From contig CBDFIL010000003.1 in assembly GCA_965248075.1 (NCBI GenBank), positions 1,116,001-1,180,000 on the forward strand: a DNA stretch of 64,000 nucleotides. Direction: 5' to 3'. The stretch comes from VXNE01 sp965248075. GTDB lineage: Bacteria; Pseudomonadota; Gammaproteobacteria; Pseudomonadales; Azotimanducaceae. A model generated the notes under the pieces. The model had not been told where the DNA came from, did no database searches, and saw only the letters and a list, made by a program, of their open reading frames with translations. The position numbers and the translations under genes were made by a program. Position 1 is the stretch's first letter. Each line of letters opens with the position of its first letter. This document shows positions 51,806-61,327 of the stretch, piece after piece.

Positions 51806-54215
51806 TCAGTTCATCCTGTAACCGACTTCCAGCCCGATCTGGCGCGGCGTGTGCCAGAAGAAGGTGCCGGCCTGCGGCAAGTCGCGGATAATCTCGTCGT
51901 TGGCGAGGTTGCTCCCGAACAGGGCGATGCGCCACTTGCCGTCGTCGCTGCGCGCCGTGGCGCTGGCGTTGGCCTTCTGCCATTTCGGGGACCGGTCTCG
52001 TATTGCCCGCATCCGCAAAGTGCCCGTCGATCCATGCATGGTCCGCGTGCAGCGTCAGCGTCCAGTCGCGCATGATCGGGATCTCGTAGTCCACCGCCAG
52101 CGATGCGCTGTATCCCGGCGCCTGCAGCAGTTCGTTGTCTTTCGCGGAAGTCAACTCGGCCGCGCCGCTCTCGAACAGGGGCCCCGACTTCACCTTCGTA
52201 TCGTTCAGGTCTCCTGCAAACCGGAGGCTGAGACGGTCCGTCAGGAAGGCGCTCAACTCCAGTTCGAACCCGGAGATCTCGGCTCCTCCGCTGTTCGTGT
52301 TGTAGACGCTGAGAGGATTTGTCGCGCCGATAACCGGGTCGTTCTCCACCAGGATCATGTCCTCCCAGTCGAGGTAGTAGACGGCGGTCATCAGTCGAAC
52401 ACGGCCGTCGAACAGCGTCGTCTTCAAGCCGACCTCGTAGTTCGCAACCTGGTCACCGTCGAAAAACAGCCGCGCTATCGAGAGATCCCGCACTTCGTAC
52501 AGGTCGCTCGCGTCCTGTCCGGCTGTCAAACGCTGAGGGATCTGCTGGAGGTCGTACTGGTCCGCGTTGAACTGCATGTGGCTGTTGACGTTGCCGGGGC
52601 GGAACCCCGTGGCGTAGCCAAAGTACACCAGTAGCTCGTCCCGCGGCCGCCAGGACAGGTTGAGCTTCGGCGATACCGGCGTATCGTCGGTGCCCGACTG
52701 GCTGTAGTCGAAGAACTGCTCCAGCGAGGAGACCCGCACCCCAACCGTAGCCTCCAGCGTAGGGGTCAGGTCATACGTCACCTCACCGAATACCGCGTAC
52801 TCCTCCAGGAAATCCGTATGCGTGTTGGCGGGAACCATCAACAGGGAATCCATCAGGGCCCCGAAGCAGTCCGCCCTCACCACCGTGGTCGCTCGACACT
52901 CGGCCAACGTGGCTCCGAAACGGCCCGGGAAGTAGATCGCTTGCTGCTGCGCTTGACTGTGGTCCTCGCTGTCCTTCCAGAATGCGCCCGCCGTCCAACG
53001 CAGCCGGCGATCACCCGGGGACACGAAACGGAACTCCTGAACCCATCGGTCGCTGTAGGAATCGATGAAACCGTCCATCCCAACCAGGTTTCTCCCATCC
53101 GGGACCACCGTTGGCAGGCCGAGATTGAATTGCCCCGGGTAGCGGTAGAGGCCGCACAAGACCTGTATGGCGCAGTTGGGGTGATCGCCCGCCTCGGCCG
53201 CTCCCCCGTAATAGAAGTCGAGAACGTCTCTGAACTAGAGGGGGAACTCGGAAATCGAGGAAATCTGGCGGTCCGTGAGCGAGGTCAGGGACTGGAAGTT
53301 CGCCCAGGCGAAGTCCACCTCGACCACAAAGCTGTAGATGTCGATCTCATCGTGGCTCTCCGGGAAGAGGCCCGGCACGCGAAAGCTGCTCGCTTCAAAC
53401 GCGCGCACCGTGCCGGAACCGCCCGTGGTCCCCTGGTCGTTGTGATAGAGGCTCCCGGTCACCGCAAACCGTTCTCCTTCGTACCGGATCACCGCCCGGC
53501 CACCGGTCGTCTCCCCCTGGTTGTAGTCTTCCTCGAAGGGTTCAACATTGTCGATGAAGCCCGCTCTCTCGGAAGTCCACCCGGTCAGCCGAAGCGCAAA
53601 CCCGTCCCCGAACGGAACGTTGACCATCGCGTCGAGTCGGTACGAGGTGTCGTCCGACTCCTCTATGGTGGAGTAGCTCCCATTCACGGCGGCGTCGAAC
53701 TTGGTCGGATCGGGCTGCTTGTAGAGATAGCGGATCGTGCCGCCTTGGGAACCTTCCCCGAACAGCGTCCCCTGCGGACCCTTCAGCACCTCGACGCGCT
53801 CGATGTCGAACAGGTTGCCGCTGACCTGGGCGTCCGGACCGAGCGCGGCCGTCACCGGAGTGCCGTCGAGGTAGACGCCCACGGTCGCACCGACGATTTA
53901 GTATTGGGTGGCTCCGGTCTGCGAGCTCACGCCGCGGATCGAGTACCGGTTCTCGCCATGGCGGCCACCGGACATGGCGAGCCCCGGCACCAGCGTGAAG
54001 ATGTCCTCCATGCTCTGGGCGCTGATGGCTTCCACCAGGTCGTCGGTCACGGCGTTGATGGACTGTGCCGGATCCATCAGGTTCGTCTCGCGATAGGTGG
54101 CGGTGACGATGACCTCTTCCATGACCGCGCCCGAACGCTGCTCATCCTCCGCAAGCAGTGGGGTCGCCGACCAGACCAGACATGCCGCGGCCGCGGCCAA
54201 ACGGAAAGCTCTCAC
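51806..54215 (-). pseudogene. TonB-dependent receptor inactivated by two stop codons and a frameshift (copy D)
   Basis: GTG 54215 (after GAGGAGGAG) opens a signal peptide (RAFRLAAAAACLVWSATPLL) and plug domain (EEVIVTATYRETNLMDPAQS, SIRGVSSQTGATQY). An in-frame TAA follows at about 53898. The frame resumes (VGVYLDGTPVTAALGPD; FDIERVEVLKGPQGTLFGEG) to an in-frame TAG at about 53235, then continues (QEFRFVSPGDRRLRWTAGAF) to about 51987. There an extra G (GGGG where the fragment at 50120 has GGG) shifts the last 60 codons, whose original end (GLEVGYRMN) is at 51806. All three lesions are in one gene of otherwise normal TBDR layout, so it is a fairly recent pseudogene. Confidence 0.88.
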
Positions 54216-54362
54216 AGATTTCTCCTCCTCATTTTCGGCACACAGACAGCACGCGCCGAGCGTCGTGCCCTTCGCTTCGCCCCGAGTGCCACTCTCCAAC
54301 AGCTGGCTAGCCTCTTAATTCGCTCAGGATTTCTCAAGTCCGCCAGGCCACCGGCGGCGCGG

Positions 54363-54698
54363 TCACGGCCGACTTCCTCCGCGGGCGTCCGCCAGCCGCC
54401 GCATCGTCCCGATGACCGCATCCGTCTCCTCGTCCCGCACCCGGTTCGCACGCCGAAAGCCGCAGCGCTCGCACTCGTGCACGAGCTTCCACCGCCCGTG
54501 GCTCCGGAACAGGTCGACCGGCCGCATCAACCCGCCGCACCGGGACGCGCGGTCGCCCGGATGCACGTCGACATGCTTGCTGTGGAGGCACTCGCGGCAG
54601 TGGTTCGTGTAGCCGTCCCCCGTGTTGGCCGTGCCGCAGCGCTCGCAGACGAAGTCCTCGACCCTGCGCTGAAAGCGCGGGGACTGGCGATCGGTCAC
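54363..54698 (-). CDS. RNHCP-domain zinc-ribbon protein
   Basis: A 111-residue protein with paired Cys motifs: FVCERCGTANTGDGYTNHCR, ECLHSKHVDVHPGDRASRCG and VHECERCGFRRANRVRDEET. GYTNHCxxCLxSKHVDxxPGDR matches the RNHCP domain. It is probably a small zinc-binding, nucleic-acid-linked protein; exact role unknown. GTG 54698 overlaps the sulfatase stop (GTGA). Confidence 0.85.
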   Translation of the reverse strand: MTDRQSPRFQRRVEDFVCERCGTANTGDGYTNHCRECLHSKHVDVHPGDRASRCGGLMRPVDLFRSHGRWKLVHECERCGFRRANRVRDEETDAVIGTMRRLADARGGSRP

Positions 54699-56197
54699 GG
54701 CAGGTCCGCGGCCTTCCAGTCCGGCGGAGCGACGAAGCCCTCGCGGCCTGCGTTGTACGGCGGCACCGCATCCGGCGGTTGCAGGGCCCGGAACGCGATG
54801 GCCTTGTCCATCATGCGTGCGACGACCTCGGGGTGGTCCGCGCTCACGTCCTCGAGTTCGTGCGGATCCGACTCGATCGCGTAGAGCAACGTGCGCGACT
54901 GCTCGACCGACCCCGGTTCGGTAAGCTCCGGGCCGACGACCACGAGTTTCCACTCCGGTTCGATGACAGCCACCTGCTCCACCGCGCCGCTGCCGACAGC
55001 GATATACGAGTAGAGATCCCGTGGCGACGCCTCCTCGTTCCCCATGAGCACGCCGAGCATGTCCCGCCCGTCCAGATCGCGCTCCGCGGAGGCTTCGATC
55101 CCCGCGATACCCAACAGCGTGGGCAGGACGTCGATGTAAGCGACGGGATCAGACACCGTACGGCCCCCGGAGATGCCGCCCGACGGCCAGCGTGCCGCAG
55201 CAGCGACCCGGATGCCGCCTTCGTACACCGATGCCTTCGCACCCCGAAAGGGCGTGTTGTCGCTGACGCCCACCACGCCGCCGTTGTCGCTGAAGAAGAG
55301 TACGAACGTGTTGTCCGCGATGCCGTGTGCGTCGAGCGCATCGAGGATGCGGCCGACGCCCGTGTCCAGGGACTCCCCCATGGCGGCCGTGAGCCGGCGC
55401 TTCTCGCGTCGGTCCTCCGGCCCGCCCACAGACGCGAGCACGTCCTCCGTCAATTCCTCGTAGCCGCGCGGCACGTCGATGCCCGGCAGGTCCGCGTACC
55501 GCGGCAGCACGTCCTCCCGCGCCTGCCAGGGACTGTGTACCGCGTTGTAGGGCACGTAGAGCAGGAACGGCGCGCCCTGCCCGGCGTGGCGCCCGATGAA
55601 GTCCACTGCGTGGTCCGTGATCAGGTCCGTGCTGTAGCCGCTCTCGTCGACGGACGTGTAGCCCTGCTGCCAGTCACGCTCGCCCTCCCGTTCATGCACG
55701 AAGTAGTCGATGCCGCCGTTGTAATGGCCGACGAACTCCGTGAAGCCGCGCCGCAGCGGGTGGTAGCGCACCGAGGTGTGGCCGAGGTGCCACTTGCCAA
55801 AGATTCCGCGTTCCGAGTAACCGGCTTCCCCGAGCAGTTCCGGCAGCAGGACTTCGTCAGTGTCCAGGCCGTAGTCCCGCCACGGCGGGATCACCGAGCG
55901 CATCAGGCCGTAGCGGATCGGGTAGCGCCCGGTCAGGAGTCCGGCCCGCGTCGGGCTGCACACGGGCGCCGAGTAGAAGCGCTCGAGGGCGACCCCCTCG
56001 TGTGCAATACGGTCGATGTTCGGCGTCGCCAGCTCCCCGCCGTGGAAGCTCACGTCGCGGCGACCGAGGTCGTCGGCAACCACGATCACGACGTTCGGCA
56101 GGACTTGGCCGGACTCGCCGGGGGTGCAGGCCCCCAGCCCGACGGCCAGCGTCAACGCAATCCCGATCGTGCCTGCTACCGGTCTCTCGGCGGCCAT
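54695..56197 (-). CDS. Formylglycine-dependent sulfatase
   Basis: A 500-residue type I sulfatase with a lipobox-like signal (ALTLAVGLGACTPG). The nucleophile motif is CSPTRAGLLTGRYPIRYG, in which the Cys becomes formylglycine. Metal-binding VVIVVADDLGRRD and FVLFFSDNGGVVG, and GIFGKWHLGHT are all present. Substrate (sulfated glycan, steroid or other ester) cannot be told. Ends overlapping the RNHCP gene; starts 10 bases after the next sulfatase. Confidence 0.93.
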   Translation of the reverse strand: MAAERPVAGTIGIALTLAVGLGACTPGESGQVLPNVVIVVADDLGRRDVSFHGGELATPNIDRIAHEGVALERFYSAPVCSPTRAGLLTGRYPIRYGLMRSVIPPWRDYGLDTDEVLLPELLGEAGYSERGIFGKWHLGHTSVRYHPLRRGFTEFVGHYNGGIDYFVHEREGERDWQQGYTSVDESGYSTDLITDHAVDFIGRHAGQGAPFLLYVPYNAVHSPWQAREDVLPRYADLPGIDVPRGYEELTEDVLASVGGPEDRREKRRLTAAMGESLDTGVGRILDALDAHGIADNTFVLFFSDNGGVVGVSDNTPFRGAKASVYEGGIRVAAAARWPSGGISGGRTVSDPVAYIDVLPTLLGIAGIEASAERDLDGRDMLGVLMGNEEASPRDLYSYIAVGSGAVEQVAVIEPEWKLVVVGPELTEPGSVEQSRTLLYAIESDPHELEDVSADHPEVVARMMDKAIAFRALQPPDAVPPYNAGREGFVAPPDWKAADLP

Positions 56198-56207
56198 ACC
56201 GCCTCCT

Positions 56208-57743
56208 TCAGAAATACAACTGGACAGTCTTTCCCTCCAGCGTGTCGAGCGTCGAACGATGGCTCGGCCACAGGGGTTCCGCGAGCTCGGCCGTCCAGGT
56301 CTCGAGCTCCGCCTCGAGACGCTGCACCACCTCCGGATGACGGTCGGCCAGGTTCTCCTGTTCGCCGACATCCGCGGCAACGTCGTAGAGCACCGTCATC
56401 TGTCCGAAATCCGAGACCGGCGGATACGGCACGAGCGGCAGCAGGCGCCCGCCGGCGTTCATCGCCTCTTCGAGCGCGAGGCCGGAGAGGTCGACGCGCC
56501 AGAGCTTCCAGTCGCCCCAGCGTACCGCGGCGTTCGGCGCCGAGCGCCAGAACAGGAACTCGTGTGGCGGCTTGTCCGCTGCGCCGCGCAGGTGGGGAAG
56601 CAAGTCCACGCCGTCGACGTCCCGGGGAGGAAGTCCCGCGGCGGCGGTCACGGTCGGAAGGATGTCGAGGGAGATCACAGGCTCGTCGTAGACGCGGCCG
56701 CCCGGCAGTCCGTCCGGCCAGGTGACGATGAACGGCACACGGATCCCGCCCTCCAGGTGGTAGCGCTTGGCGCCCGAGAGCGGCCCGTTCGTGCAGATCA
56801 CGTCCGGCACGTAGTTGATGCAGCCGTTGTCGGAAACGAACACGACCAACGTGTTGCCGTCCAGGCCGCGTTCGCGGAGCGCACCGACCACGTCCCCGAC
56901 GGCATCGTCGACCGAGGAGACCATCGCGGCGTAGATACGCGCGCCCTCGGCCTCGATGTGCAGGTTCCGGTCCACGTACCTGTCCGTGGCCTGAATCGGC
57001 GTGTGCGGCGCAGTCAGCGCGAGCGTCAGGAAGAACGGTCCGTCAGCGTGGCGGTCGATGAAGTCCACCGCCTTCGCGGCAAACACGTCCGTCAAATACT
57101 CCGGTACGTCCACCGGCTCGCGCCCATCGATGATGGACCGTGCGATGTGGGGGTCTCGTTCCGTCGGCGCGCCCTCGGCAGGCCACGAGTGGGTGCCGGG
57201 CAGGCGCGAGTCGATGTAACTCGTCCCACCGCCGAAGACTCCGTAGAACTCGTCGAACCCGCGGTTCAGGGGGTGGTAATCGTCGAGTACCCCAAGGTGC
57301 CACTTGCCCACGAGGCCGGTCGCGTAACCCGCCCCCTGCAACACGTCCGCGAGGGTCGTCTCGGTCACCGGCAGCCCCAGGCCCGCTTCCGGGCCGTCCT
57401 CGAAATTGAAGCTCGGGTTGTACTCGTAGCCGAAGCGGCTCTGGTAGCGCCCGGTCATGAGTCCCGCGCGGCTCGGGCTGCAGACCGCCGCGGAGACATG
57501 GCCGTCCGTCAGCCGCACGCCGGCGCCCGCCAACGCGTCGATGTGCGGGGTCGCGATCACCTCGCTGCCGTAGGCGCCGAGATCGCCGTAGCCGAGATCG
57601 TCCGCGACGATCAGCACGACGTTGGGACGCTGCAGCGCGGCAACCTGCTCCGCGGCCTCCTCGCCTTCCTCCGCCGGACTGCACGAAAAAAGCAAGGCCG
57701 CCGCGACCAACGCCGCCGCTCGAACCAGCCAGTTCCCGGTCAT
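56208..57743 (-). CDS. Formylglycine-dependent sulfatase, lipoprotein type
   Basis: A 511-residue sulfatase, signal peptide with lipobox LLFSC. Motifs: VVLIVADDLGYGDLGAYG, CSPSRAGLMTGRYQSRFGYE (CxPSR, so formylglycine is made from Cys), GLVGKWHLGVLDDYHPLNRG and VVFVSDNGC. It is the first gene of a three-gene operon with the second sulfatase and RNHCP. No sulfatase-modifying enzyme (FGE) is encoded in the window. Confidence 0.94.
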   Translation of the reverse strand: MTGNWLVRAAALVAAALLFSCSPAEEGEEAAEQVAALQRPNVVLIVADDLGYGDLGAYGSEVIATPHIDALAGAGVRLTDGHVSAAVCSPSRAGLMTGRYQSRFGYEYNPSFNFEDGPEAGLGLPVTETTLADVLQGAGYATGLVGKWHLGVLDDYHPLNRGFDEFYGVFGGGTSYIDSRLPGTHSWPAEGAPTERDPHIARSIIDGREPVDVPEYLTDVFAAKAVDFIDRHADGPFFLTLALTAPHTPIQATDRYVDRNLHIEAEGARIYAAMVSSVDDAVGDVVGALRERGLDGNTLVVFVSDNGCINYVPDVICTNGPLSGAKRYHLEGGIRVPFIVTWPDGLPGGRVYDEPVISLDILPTVTAAAGLPPRDVDGVDLLPHLRGAADKPPHEFLFWRSAPNAAVRWGDWKLWRVDLSGLALEEAMNAGGRLLPLVPYPPVSDFGQMTVLYDVAADVGEQENLADRHPEVVQRLEAELETWTAELAEPLWPSHRSTLDTLEGKTVQLYF

Positions 57744-57829
57744 CGCTACCCCTCCCCGCTCTCGATCCGCTCGTGTTCAGCAGCGGAATCGGCTATCCCG
57801 GCCACGCCCCGCCCTGCGACGTGAGGGAC

Positions 57830-57872
57830 GGGCGACCACAAGGTCGAAGACGGGCGACCACAAGGGTCGCCC
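57830..57872. repeat. Hairpin repeats, copies 4 and 5, at the end of the kinase operon
   Basis: A partial copy GGGCGACC-ACAAG-GTCG (57830-57846) and a full one GGGCGACC-ACAAG-GGTCGCCC (57852-57872). The full copy's last base abuts the sensor-kinase stop codon (57873). It may act as the operon's 3' stem-loop. Confidence 0.8.
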
Positions 57873-60119
57873 CTACACATTATCCTCGATGGCCGTGGCC
57901 GCGGCCACTGTCTCGGTCGGCAACTCCACGATCATCTCCGTGAAGCTGCCCGCCTCCGACTCGACGCGGATGCTTCCGCCGTGTTCGCGCACCACATCGT
58001 TCGACAGCGAGAGACCGAGGCCCGTGCCCTGGTCCGTCGGCTTGGTCGTGAAGAACGGATTGAAGATCTTGTCGGCGACTTCCCTGGGCATGCCCGTGCC
58101 GTTGTCCCGCACGCGGATCTCGATCCGGTCCTCGAAGCGGCGGGTGGTCACCTTGAGCATCGGCTCGAAGGATGCGCCGGCGGCCTCTTCCGCGAGACGC
58201 CGCTCGTGCGTGGCATAGCCTGCGTTACCGACCAGGTTGAGAATGACGCGGCCGAGATCCTGGGACGCGACATCGAGTGTTCCCATGTCGGGGTCGAGGT
58301 CCTGCTCGATTGCCAGGCGGAAGTCCGAGTCGTTCGCGCGGGCGCTGTGGAACGCGAGGCGCACGTGATCGTCGATCAGTTCGTTGATGTTCGTCGGTTG
58401 GCGGTGCGTGTCCGTGCGCTGCATCCGGAGCATGTCCCGCACGATCCGGTCGGCGCGGTCGCCATGGCCACGGATGAGCTTCAGGTTCCCGGTCAGGTCC
58501 TCGCCCAACTCGGTAACCAGCGCGCGCTGGTCCTCGGTGAGCGCATCCCCGGCTTCCTGCAGCGTCTCCACCAGCTCTTCGAGCAACTCCTCGGAGGCCT
58601 CGGAGAAGTTCTTCACGAAGTTCAGCGGGTTCTTGATCTCGTGCGCCACGCCGGCCGTCAGTTCGCCCAGTGCCGCGAGCTTCTCGCGCATCACGATCTG
58701 GTCCTGGGCGCGGTGCAGGTCCCCGAGCGTCGACTCGAGTTGGTCGTTCTTCTCGCGCAGTTCCTCCGCAAGCTTCTCCACCAGATTCAGCCGCTGCACC
58801 TCCAGCGCGTGGCGACGGAAGACTTCGAGCGCCGCCGCCATGTCCGCCACCTCGTCCCGGCCGCTGATGTCGACCTGCGCCTCGAGGTCGCCGCCGGCCA
58901 TGGCCTGCATCCGGTCGGACAACCGCTCGAGTCGCCGCAGCAGCATGCGCCCGACGAACAGCCAGGCGATCAGGATCGCACCGACGATGCTGATGGCATT
59001 GAGCAGCAGGAGCAGGTTCTGTCCCGTGAGGATGGCGTCCGCGGAAGCGCGCGTGGCCTCCCCCGCGCTCTCCCTCGCCTCCGCCACCAGTCCTTCCACC
59101 TCGCGCGCAAGGTCGTCGACGAGCGTACGATTCTCGGCCAACAGGCGCTGCTGACGTTCGACGCCTTCCAGCTCCGCGTTGCGCAGCTCGAACGCGCCGC
59201 CCGCGCCGAGCCCCAGTTCCTCGAGATGCGTCACCAGCGGCGCGAGTTCCCCCCGCAACCGTGCGTCCGCCAGCGTCGACAGGTGGCGCTCCATCCTGCC
59301 GGCACTTGCCTGGAAGCGATCGCGCATGGCCTCGAGCAGGGCCCGGTCCGGCAGATTGAAGATGGTGGTAAGGAGTTGTACCGCGACATTGGAGTCCGCA
59401 CGCAGCCCCGCCAGCCGTCGATACCGACCGAACTCCTCCTCCAGGAAGCGTGGCTGCCTCGGCTCGGCGGATTCGCCGAGCGTCCGGTATCCGGTCACCG
59501 CGTAGAAGAGTTGCTCGTCGATGATGGGAATCAGTACACCCGTCAGGCGGCCCTGCAGGGCGTTCAGTTCCTCGCGCACGCGGGCGCTGCTGTCGGCGAG
59601 GTCGAACCCCCTGCCGACCGACTGCTCGATCGCCTCGACGTTGCCGATCAGCGCCTCGGCGCGCGCGCGCACGCCGACGGACTGCTCGCCGTGCTGCATC
59701 AGATCCGCCAGACGCGACTCGAAGACCGCGCGCTCTCCGTCGAGATCCGCGGCGACCGTGGCGAACTCCTCGCGACTGGTCGCGGCCGTCAGCCGCGGCG
59801 CGGCGGCGACCAGGGCACCGCCCTGCCGGGCGACGCCGAACGCGGCCGCCATGCCGGGCACGCTGTGCTGGTTGACGCGATCCTGGGCCTCGCCGAGGCG
59901 ATTGAACGCCCACAGGGCCACGAGGCTCGCGACCAGCGTGAAGGAGACCGCGACGCCGAGGCCCGCATAGAGCTGCACCGAAATCCGGAAGCGACTCGCC
60001 GCGATGCGCCGCAATCGCTCCCGCAGTCCTGCCGCTCCCTCGCTCGAATCACCGACGACCTCCGCCGCCGCTGCTGGCGCCTGGGCATCCTCGGGCGGCA
60101 CGGATCGCGACTCGGCCAT
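57873..60119 (-). CDS. Membrane sensor histidine kinase with TorS-like periplasmic domain
   Basis: A 748-residue protein. A first membrane helix (VAVSFTLVASLVALWAF) precedes a large all-helical periplasmic sensor (about 65-345) reminiscent of TorS, a second helix (LLLLLNAISIVGAILIAWLF), a HAMP domain (RLEALSDRMQ-type, about 370-420), a coiled coil, the dimerisation helix with phospho-His in GELTAGVAHEIKNPLNFVKN, and a HATPase domain (NLVGNAGYATHE, DNGTGMP, GTGLGLSLSNDVV). No receiver or HPt domain. The start overlaps the binding-protein stop (TAATG). Confidence 0.93.
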   Translation of the reverse strand: MAESRSVPPEDAQAPAAAAEVVGDSSEGAAGLRERLRRIAASRFRISVQLYAGLGVAVSFTLVASLVALWAFNRLGEAQDRVNQHSVPGMAAAFGVARQGGALVAAAPRLTAATSREEFATVAADLDGERAVFESRLADLMQHGEQSVGVRARAEALIGNVEAIEQSVGRGFDLADSSARVREELNALQGRLTGVLIPIIDEQLFYAVTGYRTLGESAEPRQPRFLEEEFGRYRRLAGLRADSNVAVQLLTTIFNLPDRALLEAMRDRFQASAGRMERHLSTLADARLRGELAPLVTHLEELGLGAGGAFELRNAELEGVERQQRLLAENRTLVDDLAREVEGLVAEARESAGEATRASADAILTGQNLLLLLNAISIVGAILIAWLFVGRMLLRRLERLSDRMQAMAGGDLEAQVDISGRDEVADMAAALEVFRRHALEVQRLNLVEKLAEELREKNDQLESTLGDLHRAQDQIVMREKLAALGELTAGVAHEIKNPLNFVKNFSEASEELLEELVETLQEAGDALTEDQRALVTELGEDLTGNLKLIRGHGDRADRIVRDMLRMQRTDTHRQPTNINELIDDHVRLAFHSARANDSDFRLAIEQDLDPDMGTLDVASQDLGRVILNLVGNAGYATHERRLAEEAAGASFEPMLKVTTRRFEDRIEIRVRDNGTGMPREVADKIFNPFFTTKPTDQGTGLGLSLSNDVVREHGGSIRVESEAGSFTEMIVELPTETVAAATAIEDNV

Positions 60120-61327
60120 TATTGTCCGACCCCCGTCCGCACGGCGCGGCCCGCCGGTCGCCGCCACGCGATGCGCTCCGCAAGCGTGCGCACCGGACGG
60201 TATTGGCCGTTCGACCCGATCATGGTGAGGTAGACCGCACTCGAGCCCCGGTTGTCCGTCGCGCTGTAGCGCAACTCGAAGCCGTCGAGGTCGACGCGCG
60301 TCGCATCGCGCAGAACGCGCAGGAAACAGGCCCGGTCAAGGTCCCGCCCACAGCCGTTCAGGGCGACCAGCGCCAGCCGGCCGGCGAGGTAGCCCTCCAG
60401 GGAAACGAAGCCGGGCGTCGCAGCGGGCGCCAGCGCCTGCAACGCACGCGCAAAGGTTGGCACGACGGGCGGCTGGCCACCGGTGGGGAACGGTACCACC
60501 TGGGTCACGTAGACCCCTGGGCCGTACTCGCCGAGTTCCCGCGCCAACGCATAGCTGCCGACGAATGAGATGGTGAAAAAGACCGGGTCGAACCCGGTGT
60601 GCCGCGCCCACGCGATGAGCGCGGCGACGGGTTCGTAGGCGCCGACCAGGATCACGGCCTCCGGATCGCCGGCCCGCAGGTCCAGCAGACCGGTCTTCAC
60701 CGCCGTCGTGTTGCGTGGATAGACGCCGGTCGCCACCGGTTCCAGGTCGCGCTTCGCGAGCGCGTTGATGACCCCTTCGTACCCCGCCCGGCCGAACGAG
60801 TCGTCCTGGTACATGACCCCAATGCGTTCGATGTTCCGGTCGGCGATCAGGTGGGCGACCATGGCCTCCGCCTCCTGGCCGTACGAGGCCCTGAGGTTGA
60901 TCACGTTGTCCCAACGCGGCTCGCGCAGGAACGCAGCCCCGGTGAACGGCGCCACATAGGGCACGCCGGCTTCCGCGGCGATGGGTACCGCCACCACGGA
61001 CGTCGGAGTGCCGACGGCGCCGATCAACGCAAAGACGCCTTCCTCGATCAGACGGCGCGTGTTGGCGAGCGCCCCCTCGGGCTCGTAGGCATCGTCCAGG
61101 GACCGCAACTCCAGGCGCCGTCCATGCACGCCGCCACGCTCGTTGGCTTCCCCGAACGCCGCCTCGATACCCAGGCGCAAATCCGTACCGAGCTCCTGTG
61201 CCGGACCGGTGAATGCCGCCGACTGTCCGAACAGGATCCGGTCTTCGGAAACTCCCGCCTCGGCGAACGCGCCGAGCGCCGCGGCCCCGGCGAGACCGAG
61301 GACACAGGCCCGCAGCGCGGGGTTCAT
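60119..61327 (-). CDS. Periplasmic binding protein (branched-chain amino acid / Peripla_BP_6 type)
   Basis: A 402-residue solute-binding protein: signal peptide (CVLGLAGAAALGAFAEA), then ILFGQSAAFTGPAQELGTDL, RRLELRSLDDAYEPEGALAN and RIGVMYQDDSFGRAGYEGVI. No ABC permease or ATPase is nearby. Its overlap with the sensor kinase (TAATG) suggests it presents a ligand to that kinase, as TorT does for TorS. Overlaps the RsbW-like gene by ATGA. Ligand unknown. Confidence 0.88.
   Translation of the reverse strand: MNPALRACVLGLAGAAALGAFAEAGVSEDRILFGQSAAFTGPAQELGTDLRLGIEAAFGEANERGGVHGRRLELRSLDDAYEPEGALANTRRLIEEGVFALIGAVGTPTSVVAVPIAAEAGVPYVAPFTGAAFLREPRWDNVINLRASYGQEAEAMVAHLIADRNIERIGVMYQDDSFGRAGYEGVINALAKRDLEPVATGVYPRNTTAVKTGLLDLRAGDPEAVILVGAYEPVAALIAWARHTGFDPVFFTISFVGSYALARELGEYGPGVYVTQVVPFPTGGQPPVVPTFARALQALAPAATPGFVSLEGYLAGRLALVALNGCGRDLDRACFLRVLRDATRVDLDGFELRYSATDNRGSSAVYLTMIGSNGQYRPVRTLAERIAWRRPAGRAVRTGVGQ

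Noticed and set aside
53235..53898. Stop-codon recoding in the receptor gene
   Set aside because: The two stops are of different kinds (TAA and TAG), no recoding signal is seen, and the gene also has a frameshift; the other genes use the standard code.
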